Shown here one piece after another: positions 48,585 through 60,115 of a stretch of 64,000 nt of DNA. The stretch is from NCBI RefSeq assembly GCF_004770265.1, contig NZ_RQGQ01000004.1:62001-126000 (forward strand). Direction: 5' to 3'. Under the pieces are notes generated by a model. That model saw only the letters and a list, made by a program, of their open reading frames with translations, did no database searches and had not been told where the DNA came from. Every line of letters starts with the position of its first letter. Position 1 is the stretch's first letter. This DNA comes from Leptospira congkakensis. GTDB taxonomy: Bacteria > Spirochaetota > Leptospiria > Leptospirales > Leptospiraceae. Position numbers and translations under genes: made by a program.

Positions 48585-50885
48585 TTAATCAAGAACTTTC
48601 TTTTTATAATCTTCAATTTGTAATTTAAAACTTTCGATTCGTTTGGAATCGGCAGTAAGAAAGGAAGTGAGTCCCAAAGTTTTCTCTGCCTTAGGCAAAT
48701 TGCCCACTAAAAGATAGAGTTGTACAAGTCGTAACAGATTGGATAGGTGACCTGGGTTACGAAGCCGGATCCTTTCTCCCATATCAATGGCCTTTCCATA
48801 TTCCTTAGTTTGTTTGTAAGTGAAGGAAGCCAAATAAATAAGGTCTGTGTCCCCTGGAAATTCTTCTATATAGGCATTCAATTTTTCGGAAGCAAGGGAA
48901 TAGTCTTTCATTCGTACGAGAAGACGGATGAGAGCCCTTTGGATTTCTTGGTTTTCGGGATTAATTTTATTGGCATCGATCAAATTGGATTTTGCTTTTT
49001 CCAATTGGTTGTCTTTGATATTGGTTCTGGCCTTTCGCATGAGCTCATAGGATTCTTTTCTTATGGAACGTGCGGGTAGGGTGAGGTTTTCTTTAAAAGA
49101 GATTCGCATCAAACTAAGATCATCTGTGAGTTCTCCCGTTTCTAAAATGGATTGGTAAATGGATTTTAGATCACCTTTCCCTTTTTCTACATGGTGCAAA
49201 AATAATTCTTCGTCATGATTGATTTTTCGTAAGTCTTCCTCGCTTACAAACTCAATATCATCTCGGCCGTCTGAACCTAAAATCAAAACATCGCCAGGTT
49301 GCAACTGTAAGGTGGATATCTCTAATGAGTTTTCTTTGACAGGGGTTCCTAATTTTCTAAGTTCCGAATTATTTTTAATGAATTCTGCCGCATCGTTTCG
49401 AAATAAAACAGACCAAGGGTGTTCTGCATTTAAATAATAAACGAGTCCAGTTTCATCATCAATTAGTCCCATAACCATGGAAACTAACATAGAACAGTCG
49501 AAGCTTTCGAATATATGATGGAGTTCTTGGTAGGCATTTTTGATCCATCTTTCTGCATACAGGACTTTGACAGACTGGACGGCGATGGAACGTTCTAAGA
49601 TGGATTGGACGGCAGCACCCAGAACAAGAACTCCTCCTGCCCCTTGTAAAGATTTTCCCATGGCATCGGCATTCAGAAAAAAAGTATAATCCTTTCCCCG
49701 AAGTGACAGAGTTCTAGTGATACAAATGTCCCCTCCAATTTCATTTTCTCTTCCGTGAAAGGTAAAGGTTTTCTTTTGTTTGATAAAAAAGTCTGTTTTT
49801 ACGTTGGATCCAAGTGTTTTGTTTAAACTGAGTGGTTTGATGAGAAGTGAGGTAAGGAAATAATCTCCATCCTGTTGTTTTTTTAAATATTCAACTGTTT
49901 CCAAACTATTTCTGAGTTCAGAAGTTTTTGCTTCAACTAATTCTTGTAAGTTTTCTCTAATCCTTCCTACTTCTCTAGTTGCTTTTTCGAAATTTTCTGC
50001 GAATTGAATGAATTCTTTGTCGATCGAAAGTATGGGAAGAGAACCCCGCCCCCCACTTGCCAAACTATTTGCGGATTCATTGATTTGTTCTAAGGTTAAG
50101 TTGATGGATTGGAAAAACATAAAAATCAAAATGACCGCTTCAAAAAAAGTCATCGTAATAAAAGCCGAAATCTTGACGAGACTAGCATTTTCAAAAGAGA
50201 TAAAAACAGCGAGTACACTTAAAGAAAGTAATATGAGGATGAGTAAAAAGATAAATTTACCCTTTAGGCTCATGATTCCATAATTTTTATGAATGGTCAC
50301 ATCTCTATAGGCTAAGATCTTTTTGATTTCCACGCGTTTTGCTCCGGTGAAATAATCGGAGATGATATAGGAAAATCCTCCATACACAAAAACAGCCGCA
50401 AGCCAACCGATAAAGATTAGAGATAGTTCGTAGAACGGATATTTGTATATGATATAAGTGATCGTTACGGAGATAAATACAAAACAGGCATAACGAACTG
50501 CAGCAAACATATTTTCTTTGGGAAAATCAATAATGGATTTTAAAATGTTTTCTAGTTCGAGGATATCCTTGTGGCGGATGGTTTCATTGGGTCGGAGTGT
50601 TATGTTTAATTTTTTGGTATCGGATCTAAATCCCTTATAACCAATTGGTGACAAAATTCCAAACTCAACACTATGGCCTACTGCAGCAAATAAAGTTGTG
50701 ATCACAAAAACAAAAACCACTTCGGGATGGTTGGCTGCGGTAAAGTCGGGGATTAATGCCGAACCAAAGAAGTAAGCATAAAATGCCCCAAAAAAGGCAC
50801 CGAGTAATGAAAAAAATACAATGGCAAAACTATAGGAAATGTATTTATAGAAAAATTTGAAAATACGATCAAAAAAGCTACTCAT
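48585..50885 (-). CDS. Membrane PP2C/SpoIIE-type phosphatase with TPR tail
   Basis: A 766-residue protein. The N-terminus has about six membrane helices (to about residue 265) with cytoplasmic loops that resemble those of the MCP at 12201. A HAMP-like coil (about 265-310) is followed by a SpoIIE/PP2C domain (about 340-590): FTFHGRENEIGGDICI, FFLNADAMGKSLQGAGG, LGSDGRDDIEF, which are the metal-binding aspartates of a PPM phosphatase. The C-terminus (about 620-766) has TPR-like helices (ENQEIQRALIRLLVRMKDYSLA, LIYLASFTYKQTKEYGKAIDMG). It probably dephosphorylates an anti-sigma-antagonist in a partner-switch pathway; no partner gene is adjacent. Confidence 0.88.
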   Translation of the reverse strand: MSSFFDRIFKFFYKYISYSFAIVFFSLLGAFFGAFYAYFFGSALIPDFTAANHPEVVFVFVITTLFAAVGHSVEFGILSPIGYKGFRSDTKKLNITLRPNETIRHKDILELENILKSIIDFPKENMFAAVRYACFVFISVTITYIIYKYPFYELSLIFIGWLAAVFVYGGFSYIISDYFTGAKRVEIKKILAYRDVTIHKNYGIMSLKGKFIFLLILILLSLSVLAVFISFENASLVKISAFITMTFFEAVILIFMFFQSINLTLEQINESANSLASGGRGSLPILSIDKEFIQFAENFEKATREVGRIRENLQELVEAKTSELRNSLETVEYLKKQQDGDYFLTSLLIKPLSLNKTLGSNVKTDFFIKQKKTFTFHGRENEIGGDICITRTLSLRGKDYTFFLNADAMGKSLQGAGGVLVLGAAVQSILERSIAVQSVKVLYAERWIKNAYQELHHIFESFDCSMLVSMVMGLIDDETGLVYYLNAEHPWSVLFRNDAAEFIKNNSELRKLGTPVKENSLEISTLQLQPGDVLILGSDGRDDIEFVSEEDLRKINHDEELFLHHVEKGKGDLKSIYQSILETGELTDDLSLMRISFKENLTLPARSIRKESYELMRKARTNIKDNQLEKAKSNLIDANKINPENQEIQRALIRLLVRMKDYSLASEKLNAYIEEFPGDTDLIYLASFTYKQTKEYGKAIDMGERIRLRNPGHLSNLLRLVQLYLLVGNLPKAEKTLGLTSFLTADSKRIESFKLQIEDYKKKVLD

Positions 50886-51022
50886 TCAGATCCCTCGAGG
50901 AAAACAAAATCTAGAGATAAAAAATACTTAGTAAAGATTTTTTATAGAAATGTTCTAAAAAAGTTAGATGTCTTATTAAAAAGAACTTTATTCTGAATCT
51001 CTCTAGTTTAGGTTTCTACCAT

Positions 51023-51781
51023 ATGGAACTAATAAACAGAAAAATTGTGATTACCGGTGCAGGATCCGGAATCGGAAAAGAAACCGTATTACAAGCATTA
51101 AAGCATGAAGGTGTAAAGATCCTCGCCTGTGATTTGAATGAACAAAACATTCTCGTCCATCCCAATGTGATTCCTTACAAATGCGACGTATCGAAAAAAG
51201 AAAACTTGGACAAATTATTGAAAGATGCGGATAAAAAATTGGGTGGAATCGATATATTTTATGCCAACGCTGGTTTTGCTTATTACGAAGTGATTCCTGA
51301 TGCTGATTGGGATAAAATTGATCGTATTTACCGTACGAATGTTTTTTCTCCTTTGTACACCCTGATTGCCCTCAACCATACGAGAAAGGATCCGTTTTTA
51401 TTCATTGTGACGGCATCCGCAATGAGTCATTTGGCATTGCCTGGTTATGCTCAGTATTCTTCGACAAAAGCGGCAGTTCGTTCTTTTATCGATGCCTATC
51501 GCTATGAATTAAAACCCGGAAATCGAGTGATGGTGGTTTATCCCATTGCAACAAGAACCAAATTCTTTGATGCAGCAGGAAATAAAGTTCCAGTTCCGTT
51601 CCCAAGCCAATCACCAGAAACAGTCGCTAAAAAAGTTGTGAATGGAATTTTGTCCGATGCGAAAGAAGTGTATCCATCTTTTCTATTTCGTTTCATCCAA
51701 ATATTGGATCGATTTCTATTTTTCATCTTACCGGCGTATCAAAAAATTGAAGCCTCAAAATTGGATTCTTTGAAAAAATAA
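51023..51781 (+). CDS. Short-chain dehydrogenase/reductase
   Basis: A 252-residue NAD(P)-dependent oxidoreductase. The Rossmann start is KIVITGAGSGIGKET (TGxxxGIG, residues about 10-20), the acidic CDLNEQN after the second strand favours NAD(H), NAG is seen as YANAGFAYYE, and the catalytic triad is Ser in IVTASAMSHLALPG with Y-x-x-x-K in YAQYSSTKAAV. A C-terminal hydrophobic segment (FIQILDRFLFFILPAY) suggests membrane association. Substrate unknown. It is divergent from the phosphatase gene and followed by the multi-PAS kinase after 12 nt. Confidence 0.92.
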   Translation: MELINRKIVITGAGSGIGKETVLQALKHEGVKILACDLNEQNILVHPNVIPYKCDVSKKENLDKLLKDADKKLGGIDIFYANAGFAYYEVIPDADWDKIDRIYRTNVFSPLYTLIALNHTRKDPFLFIVTASAMSHLALPGYAQYSSTKAAVRSFIDAYRYELKPGNRVMVVYPIATRTKFFDAAGNKVPVPFPSQSPETVAKKVVNGILSDAKEVYPSFLFRFIQILDRFLFFILPAYQKIEASKLDSLKK

Positions 51782-51793
51782 GTCTACAGAATC

Positions 51794-54475
51794 GTGGATT
51801 CTCAATTTTCAAAAGACGAAGGTAAGGACGAGAAATCACTGAGAGGTCTCTCCGTCGAAGAAACTTTTGTCGAAGCAGAACTTTTGACAACCATCATGAA
51901 TGTCAGTTCCACTGCCATGATGGTTCTCAATCCTTTGGGACAGGTTCAATATGCAAACCCTGCTTCCGAGACTGTCCTTGGGGTCAAACTGAATGATATC
52001 CTTTCCCGCACTTATAATGCGCCCGAATGGAAAAATACTTCTCTGGATGGAAGTCCTTGGCGAGACGAAGACCAACCATTTGATATTGTTTTAAAAACCA
52101 AAAAACCGGTAACAGACATTCGTCATGCTATCGAAGATTCTTCGGGAAATAAAAAATATTTATCGATTAACGGATCCCCCGTTTTTAATAAACAGGGGGA
52201 ATTATCTTTTCTTGTTTTTCTCATCACAGATATTTCTGAAAATGTTTTAAAACAAAAAACCTTAGAATACAATGAATCTAAATATCGTAAGATCACCGAA
52301 CTTTCCTTAAGTTTAGTTTATGATATGGACATCCAAACCGGTGTGAACCTTTGGGGTGGTGCCATCCAAGAAATCACAGGTTATACGGAGGAGGAATTCC
52401 AAAAAGTTGGTTTTACTGAGTGGTTTGCTTCGATCCATCCAGAGGACAGAGAAAATACATTGAAGTTGTTTCGGGAATCTTCTGCGTCTCGTCAAAAATT
52501 TTCTGCCGAATATCGTTACCAAACAAAATCAGGCCGTTATGTTTACATAGAAGATAATGGAATTTTTATATATAACGATAGTGGAGTCGCCTATAGAATG
52601 TTTGGTGCTATGATCGACCGAACAAAACAACAAGAAGCAAATTTTGCACTAAAAGAATCGGAATCACAATTGATGATGGCTCTTGATGCCGCAAAAATGG
52701 GAATCTGGAGCTGGGACATGGAAACAAGGAAAATCTATTGGTCCCCACAAACTTACAGTATTTATGGATTTCCTGGTGAAAACTTTGAAGTCACTGTTGA
52801 AAAATTTTTCGAGCTTACATACAAAGAAGATTTGGAGTTTTTAGGGAAAGAAACAACTCTCCTTCTTGAGGATGAAAATCGTTCTGCTTACCGACTTCGG
52901 AACCGGATCAATCACACGGATGGAAAATTACATTGGGTTGAAGCCATCGGGAAACTCACGAGATCCAAAGATGGTAAACCCTTAAATCTAAGGGGAACCA
53001 TTCTTGATATCACTGACGTTAAATTAAGTGAAGAAGCCTTAAGGAAATCTGATGAAAGGTTTGAAGCATTTTATCAGTTTTCTACAGAAGCTTTTCTGAT
53101 TTTTGATGAAAGTGGATTAACAGCAAAAGATTCAAATTTTGCATTTCAAAAGTTATTCGGTTACGAATTTGAGGACACACCAAAACTTAAAATCAGAAAT
53201 CTTTTATCTGGTTCCTCCCTTCGTAAAATTCGAGAAAAAATTGGAGCCAATCAAACTGGTTCTATTGAAATTGTTTGTAGAAAAAAAAATGGGGATTTTT
53301 TCCCAGCTTTAGTTTCTATCAAACGATTTCTTTATAAAGAAACAAATTCGATTGCCTATAGTATTTTTGATCTAAGCCCGTTGAAAGAAGTGGAAGAGTT
53401 GCGTTTGATCAATTCAGAAATCAGGGATAAAAACAAACTCATTGAAAAACAAAAATTAGAATTGGAAATGGCGTTTGAAAATTTAAAACGAACCCAAGAA
53501 CAATTGATCCAATCTGAAAAACTTGCTGCCTTAGGTCAGTTAATTGCAGGTATTGCGCACGAAATCAATAATCCCATTGGTGCCGTGAAAGCATCCAATC
53601 AAAATATGTTGGATTGGCAAAAACGGTATGGGCTTGCCTCCCAACTATTTCGGGAAGCCATTTTATCAGTTCCTGTTTTGGAACAGAAAATTCTAAAAAC
53701 GATTCTTGGCAACTTAGACCAACCCATAGAGTTTTATACAGGGAAAGAGGAACGTCTTCGTAAAAAAAGAAATAAAGAAGTGTTTCTTGCCAATGGATTT
53801 TTACCGGCTTTGGCAGAAGAACTTTCTGATATCTGGGTGGATTTAGGAATCGGAGAGATTGATCCTAGTTATTTACCTTTATTCCATTCTCATTATATAA
53901 AAGTATTTTTAGACTATTTGTCTTTGGAGATCCAATTTCAAAGAAACACTCGTTCCATCCAATTGGCTGTGGATCGAATTTCAAAAATCATGTACGCTCT
54001 CAAAAACTTTTCACGTTTTGATGCCAATGGTAAAAAAAATAGAGCCTCCATTCCTGAAACCATTGAAACGGTTCTTACCATTTACCAAAGCCAATTGAAA
54101 CGTGGAATCAGTTTAATCAAAAACTTTGATCCTGTAGAACCTATTGATTGTTATCCGGAAGATTTGTTACATGTTTGGACCAATTTAATTTATAACGCAC
54201 TGCAAGCTATGTCGTTTGTTGGGGAATTGGAAATTTCAGTAAAAGACAATCAGGAAGAAATTCTTGTTTCCTTTAAAGATTCGGGAGTGGGGATTCCAAA
54301 AGAAATAGAATCAAAAATTTTTGAACCATTTTTTACCACAAAACCTCCTGGCGAAGGGAGTGGGCTTGGACTGGATATTGTGAACAAAATTATAAAACGA
54401 CATGGAGGAAGGATTGAACTATCTTCCGTTCCAGGAGAGACAATCTTTATGATTTACCTTCCCAAAAAAAATTAG
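51794..54475 (+). CDS. Multi-PAS sensor histidine kinase with an insert in the DHp region
   Basis: An 893-residue soluble kinase starting at GTG. Four PAS/PAC sensor domains occur in tandem: about 25-150 (TAMMVLNPLGQVQYANPA), 160-275, 285-410 (AAKMGIWSWDMETRKIYWSP) and 415-525 (FLIFDESGLTAKDSNFAF). A coiled coil leads to the H-box with H589 (AGIAHEINNPIGAV). About 110 residues (about 605-715) separate it from the second dimerisation helix (IQLAVDRISKIMYALKNFSRF). The ATPase domain shows N-box HVWTNLIYNALQAM (near 793), G1 DSGVGIP and G2 GEGSGLGLDI. It ends in a 4-nt convergent overlap with the receiver gene, a likely partner. Confidence 0.93.
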   Translation: MDSQFSKDEGKDEKSLRGLSVEETFVEAELLTTIMNVSSTAMMVLNPLGQVQYANPASETVLGVKLNDILSRTYNAPEWKNTSLDGSPWRDEDQPFDIVLKTKKPVTDIRHAIEDSSGNKKYLSINGSPVFNKQGELSFLVFLITDISENVLKQKTLEYNESKYRKITELSLSLVYDMDIQTGVNLWGGAIQEITGYTEEEFQKVGFTEWFASIHPEDRENTLKLFRESSASRQKFSAEYRYQTKSGRYVYIEDNGIFIYNDSGVAYRMFGAMIDRTKQQEANFALKESESQLMMALDAAKMGIWSWDMETRKIYWSPQTYSIYGFPGENFEVTVEKFFELTYKEDLEFLGKETTLLLEDENRSAYRLRNRINHTDGKLHWVEAIGKLTRSKDGKPLNLRGTILDITDVKLSEEALRKSDERFEAFYQFSTEAFLIFDESGLTAKDSNFAFQKLFGYEFEDTPKLKIRNLLSGSSLRKIREKIGANQTGSIEIVCRKKNGDFFPALVSIKRFLYKETNSIAYSIFDLSPLKEVEELRLINSEIRDKNKLIEKQKLELEMAFENLKRTQEQLIQSEKLAALGQLIAGIAHEINNPIGAVKASNQNMLDWQKRYGLASQLFREAILSVPVLEQKILKTILGNLDQPIEFYTGKEERLRKKRNKEVFLANGFLPALAEELSDIWVDLGIGEIDPSYLPLFHSHYIKVFLDYLSLEIQFQRNTRSIQLAVDRISKIMYALKNFSRFDANGKKNRASIPETIETVLTIYQSQLKRGISLIKNFDPVEPIDCYPEDLLHVWTNLIYNALQAMSFVGELEISVKDNQEEILVSFKDSGVGIPKEIESKIFEPFFTTKPPGEGSGLGLDIVNKIIKRHGGRIELSSVPGETIFMIYLPKKN

Positions 54476-54888
54476 GTCCTCATAGCATTGGAGATCATAG
54501 CGATGAGTTCTCCTTCATCCCAAGGTTTTTTCAAACAAGTAATGGGTCCAATTTCAGAATCCAAATCTTCAATTGATTTTTGATCAGCGAAACCTGTTAC
54601 GATTACTTTCTCAATCTCTGGATAGGAATAATGTACTTTTCGTAAAAATTCATCTCCATTCATTCCTGGCATAGACCAATCAGAGATGATGATGGAAACA
54701 GAACATCCTTCTTCTTCTAGTTCTTTGAGTAAATCCCAAGCTTCTTTGGCATTGTCAGCCGTAAGGTATTTATATTTTTCTCCGAAATGTTGTCTGACTT
54801 GTGACTTCATACTCAGTAGGATGATGGTTTCATCATCTACAAAGAGAATGGCTTTTTTTTTATTTTTAGTCTCAGTCACAGTTGTCAC
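54472..54888 (-). CDS. Stand-alone receiver-domain response regulator
   Basis: A 138-residue single-domain response regulator: acidic pocket (AILFVDDE), phospho-acceptor D70 (IIISDWSMPGMNG), the Thr switch residue (VIVTGFAD) and Lys in the CLKKPWDEGEL loop. It has no output domain, so it probably acts by protein contact or as a phosphate relay. It converges on the multi-PAS kinase with a 4-nt overlap; the two are on opposite strands and cannot share a transcript, but the pairing suggests a cognate system. Confidence 0.92.
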   Translation of the reverse strand: MTTVTETKNKKKAILFVDDETIILLSMKSQVRQHFGEKYKYLTADNAKEAWDLLKELEEEGCSVSIIISDWSMPGMNGDEFLRKVHYSYPEIEKVIVTGFADQKSIEDLDSEIGPITCLKKPWDEGELIAMISNAMRT

Positions 54889-54963
54889 AGGGGATTGTTA
54901 TACCTGTTCCTTATTGAATTGCAAGTAAATCTTGCCAAATTCTTCCATTTTCTATTCTTGTAG

Positions 54964-56982
<2,019 letters not shown>

Positions 56983-56989
56983 AATCTTT

Positions 56990-57814
56990 ATGAGTACAAA
57001 ACGTCCGCTGAAAATTTCCGTAAAGAATTCTGAATTTCAGATCCTTATGGCACTGCGGACTAACCGTTCCAAACGAAGCCAGGAAAACGAAGTGTTTGTG
57101 GAAGGAACGGAGAACATCAAACAATTGATTGCTGCTCGTTGGCAAATCACAAGGATTTTGTTTCGGGACGGGGTGAAGTTATCCAATTGGGGAGAATCCG
57201 TTTTACAGGCATATCCTTCTGCGAAACAGGTAGAGGTTTCTCTCGATTTGTACATTGAACTTTCAGAAAAAGAAAACCCTTCTGAGTTAATTGTTACAGC
57301 AAAAATTCGGAAGTTTGAATTTTCTGATTTAAAATTGGAAAAAAACAGTAAGCCGTTTTATCTACTTTTTGATCGGCCGAGTGATTTGGGAAACTTTGGG
57401 TCGATCCTAAGGTCAGCAGATGCTTTTTCTGTGGATGCTGTTTTTGTTTTGGGGCATGCAATCGATGTTTATGATCCAAAGGTCATCCGCTCAAGTCTCG
57501 GAAGTGTATTTCATACAAAGTTATTATTCATTGAATCTCTTTCTGTTTTAGAAACATTTATCCAAAAAGAAAAAGAACGCTCTGGACTTCTAGTGGTAGG
57601 AAGTGATTCTACAGGCGAACATTCGTTAGCAGAGAAGGTTTTGAATTCTCCAATCCTTATCATTTTAGGAAATGAAGCCAAAGGGATGAGTGTTCATTTA
57701 CAATCCCTTTGTGACTCCATCTTTAAAATTCCCATGAATGGAGTTGTGAATTCGCTGAATGTATCGGCAGCCGGTTCCATTTTGCTCTGGGAAGTGGCAA
57801 AGAACCGGAATTAG
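56990..57814 (+). CDS. TrmH/SpoU-family RNA 2'-O-methyltransferase
   Basis: A 274-residue AdoMet-dependent SPOUT-fold methyltransferase acting on rRNA or tRNA. An N-terminal substrate-binding part (FVEGTENIKQLIAAR) precedes the SPOUT knot with motif 1 (LFDRPSDLGNFGSILRSADAF), motif 2 (LIIILGNEAKGMS; here written as ILGNEAKGMS) and motif 3 (IPMNGVVNSLNVSAAGSILLWE). The target base cannot be told from sequence. It follows the FadH-like gene by 7 nt and converges on the small lipoprotein gene with a 16-nt gap. Confidence 0.92.
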   Translation: MSTKRPLKISVKNSEFQILMALRTNRSKRSQENEVFVEGTENIKQLIAARWQITRILFRDGVKLSNWGESVLQAYPSAKQVEVSLDLYIELSEKENPSELIVTAKIRKFEFSDLKLEKNSKPFYLLFDRPSDLGNFGSILRSADAFSVDAVFVLGHAIDVYDPKVIRSSLGSVFHTKLLFIESLSVLETFIQKEKERSGLLVVGSDSTGEHSLAEKVLNSPILIILGNEAKGMSVHLQSLCDSIFKIPMNGVVNSLNVSAAGSILLWEVAKNRN

Positions 57815-57830
57815 TTTTTAGTTTAAAAAT

Positions 57831-58025
57831 CTAACGGCAAGTTGCAATCGATCCATCTGGGTTGTATTTTACACTCGCTCCTGAAGTGAATTGGATGTAC
57901 TTAACTCCGTCCACACAAACCTCATCATAACCAAAATACTTTGCGCAACCACGGGAGATGGTTCCGCATCCGACAAAAAAGAAACTAAATAGGAGTAGGA
58001 TTCGTATCGGTTTAAGTGGTTTCAC
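57831..58025 (-). CDS. Small Cys-containing lipoprotein
   Basis: A 64-residue lipoprotein from a GTG at 58025, chosen because AAGGAG lies 6 nt upstream; an in-frame ATG at 58046 lacks such a site. The signal ILLLFSFFFVGC is followed by a short beta-rich mature part with two to three further Cys (GCAKYFGYDEVCVDGVKYIQ, then SVKYNPDGSIATC). It overlaps the upstream acyltransferase gene by 14 nt. Family not named; the motif V-x-Y-N-x-D-G-S-I-x-x-C is distinctive. Confidence 0.7.
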   Translation of the reverse strand: MKPLKPIRILLLFSFFFVGCGTISRGCAKYFGYDEVCVDGVKYIQFTSGASVKYNPDGSIATCR

Positions 58026-59136
58026 TTGAGACTCCTTGGTTGGCAAATAGTCCGTTCCAAATCTCTTCTAGATGCGAAATATGCGCAGTGAGTTGGTTTC
58101 TATGATACAGGACTGTGTTCAATTTTTTTAAGTTATGAAGTGATTTTGGCAAGTGGTATAGAATTTCTTTTGTTTGGATGGTTTGGTTTTCTAGGTCAAT
58201 GAGTTTGAATTTTTTTAGTTTAGAAAATATGGATTCCAATTGGTTATGGAAAATTTCCGCTCTCAGTTCGGAGGCAAGAGTGATTTCTGGAAATGAAACT
58301 TCAATTTGTTTTTTGAGTTTGATCAACAATTCGACAAACTGATCCTTTTTGATTTTGGTTTCTTTCCCGAATTTTAATAGGATAAAGGAAGTTAGGTTCC
58401 CTAAGGTAACAGTATAGTTTTTGCCTAATTTATCAGCCACAAGACGCACCACTTGGTCCGCCGTTAAGTCTGAATCAAATTGAAATGGTTTGCCATATTT
58501 AATATATAGTTTTGTTTTTTCATAAGAGAGGTGATCGTAGGTCAGAGTAAAACTATTAAAATTAAGTTTTTCTATTTTAGTTTTTATATAATAGGCTCCT
58601 CGTTTCACTTGGTTTAAAAAACCGTCATGGTTGTAGGTTCCTTCTGGAAACATAAATAAATTTCGTCCTTTTTTGATATGGGTGACTAGGTCATTCCATT
58701 CGCTATCTACTTTGTCTCTTAACTCTCCCTTTTTGATGAGTTCTCTTGTGTTGTCACGAAACGGACGTTTGATGGGAACTGCACCTATATAACGGAGTAG
58801 TATGGGGATTATTTTCGTAGCATCGATGAATCGAAAGATCCATTTGACGATTCCTTTGGCTCGGAATTCTTTTTGTAAAAATCCTGGTTCTAAAATGTCT
58901 TCTCTGGCGGGAATGATCATTTTAGTTTTTGGTTTGAGTCTTGGATATACCATGGATAGGGAAACAACATCGGCCTCCGAAACATGGTTGCATAATAAAG
59001 CAGAAGGATAAGGTGTTTCTAAGTGTTTGTCTGCGTCTGAAAAATTTTCTTCAATCGAATGGAAAACTAGTCCTTTTGTAAAACTGACTAGTTTGATTAA
59101 GATATCATACGGAACCGTTCTTTTTTTAGGTTTCAT
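58012..59136 (-). CDS. PlsC-like 1-acylglycerol-3-phosphate acyltransferase family protein
   Basis: A 374-residue membrane-associated acyltransferase. The catalytic NHxxxxD-type motif is seen as LLCNHVSEADVVS (NH then D five residues later), then AVPIKRPFRDN, and the phosphate-binding FPEGTYNHDG. The C-terminal third (about 230-374) is helical and unlike PlsC, so the substrate may not be lysophosphatidate. It overlaps the small lipoprotein gene by 14 nt. Its upstream gap (59137-59313) is divergent from an unknown membrane protein gene. Confidence 0.83.
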   Translation of the reverse strand: MKPKKRTVPYDILIKLVSFTKGLVFHSIEENFSDADKHLETPYPSALLCNHVSEADVVSLSMVYPRLKPKTKMIIPAREDILEPGFLQKEFRAKGIVKWIFRFIDATKIIPILLRYIGAVPIKRPFRDNTRELIKKGELRDKVDSEWNDLVTHIKKGRNLFMFPEGTYNHDGFLNQVKRGAYYIKTKIEKLNFNSFTLTYDHLSYEKTKLYIKYGKPFQFDSDLTADQVVRLVADKLGKNYTVTLGNLTSFILLKFGKETKIKKDQFVELLIKLKKQIEVSFPEITLASELRAEIFHNQLESIFSKLKKFKLIDLENQTIQTKEILYHLPKSLHNLKKLNTVLYHRNQLTAHISHLEEIWNGLFANQGVSSETT

Positions 59137-59313
59137 TCGGATAGATATCCTTGCCTAAGCAATAAAAGTCAATTGGAAACTCGTTTGTTTTTTTAGCCGA
59201 TTTTCTTGGTTGGTTGACCTAAAAAAACATGACAATGGACTGATCGGTAGTTATTTTTCTTACTTGTTTTTTGTTTTTTTTACTAGAGATTTTTACAGAA
59301 AAGAAACTTCCAA

Positions 59314-60105
59314 ATGAAGAACCAAATCTTTATACCTCCATTAAAAGCAATTTTTCTCTCTGTCTTTTTTGGGATTAGTTCTTTTTTTGCCTTCCCGATT
59401 TGGATGTCTTTTGATTTCTACATCGCGTTTTGTTTGGTATTGGTTTTATTTTCCACCTCTACCTTCCTTGTCTGTTTTTTTGCAGGTCAGTGGAAAGAGG
59501 TGATTGTATTGTCTTCCATTTTAATTTTGATCACTCAGTTTTATTTTCGGGATGAATTTCAAGTTTTAAAGTATATTCAGTTATCAGAAACTAATAGTGA
59601 TTTGATGCCGAAAAACAAAGTAGTTGCTGGCGTTTCTTGTTTAGAACTAGAGGGGTTTGTTTTTGAGCCAAAATGGATGTTTTCTAAATCATTTTATCAC
59701 AAATCAAAAGACATAAAAGGTAGAGACAATAGTCATTCTTCCCATTTTGTTTTGATTCCACTCGTAAATAAAAATGAACCTAAGGAAGGAATTCAGTTTT
59801 TGTCTATTGATGATAACCTATATCGCTTTCATCTGTGGCAAAAGGAAAATCGAGTGCCTACATTTGCTTTGGTTCTGCCTGAAACCGAAGATTTAAAAAA
59901 ACTTACCTTGGAATGGATAACAAACTATCCAGAGATTCAAAGAGAAAAGATCACCTGGCTGCGGTTATATGATTCTAAGAAATGGTATTTTCAGAACACA
60001 AAGGAATTGGTTCTTTTGATTTCCTTTGTGGTACCAATTCTTTGGTTTTTGGTTGGATTTGTTTGGTTAGTAAAAATGGGAGTTAAGATCTTATTTTCAA
60101 AGTAG
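59314..60105 (+). CDS. Membrane protein of unknown function
   Basis: A 263-residue protein. Three hydrophobic helices occupy residues about 10-85 (IFLSVFFGISSFFAFPIWM, FYIAFCLVLVLFSTSTFLVC, VIVLSSILILITQFYF) and one to two more lie at the C-terminus (ELVLLISFVVPILWFLVG). A soluble loop of about 145 residues (about 90-232) connects them. No domain recognised. It converges with the OafA-like gene with a 10-nt gap; its own ribosome binding site is weak (GAAA). Function unknown. Confidence 0.66.
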   Translation: MKNQIFIPPLKAIFLSVFFGISSFFAFPIWMSFDFYIAFCLVLVLFSTSTFLVCFFAGQWKEVIVLSSILILITQFYFRDEFQVLKYIQLSETNSDLMPKNKVVAGVSCLELEGFVFEPKWMFSKSFYHKSKDIKGRDNSHSSHFVLIPLVNKNEPKEGIQFLSIDDNLYRFHLWQKENRVPTFALVLPETEDLKKLTLEWITNYPEIQREKITWLRLYDSKKWYFQNTKELVLLISFVVPILWFLVGFVWLVKMGVKILFSK

Positions 60106-60115
60106 AAAGAATATC

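Noticed and set aside
59137..59313. Search for a tRNA or small RNA in the AT-rich gap
   Set aside because: No cloverleaf-type arms or anticodon-loop pattern were seen; only T-rich runs.
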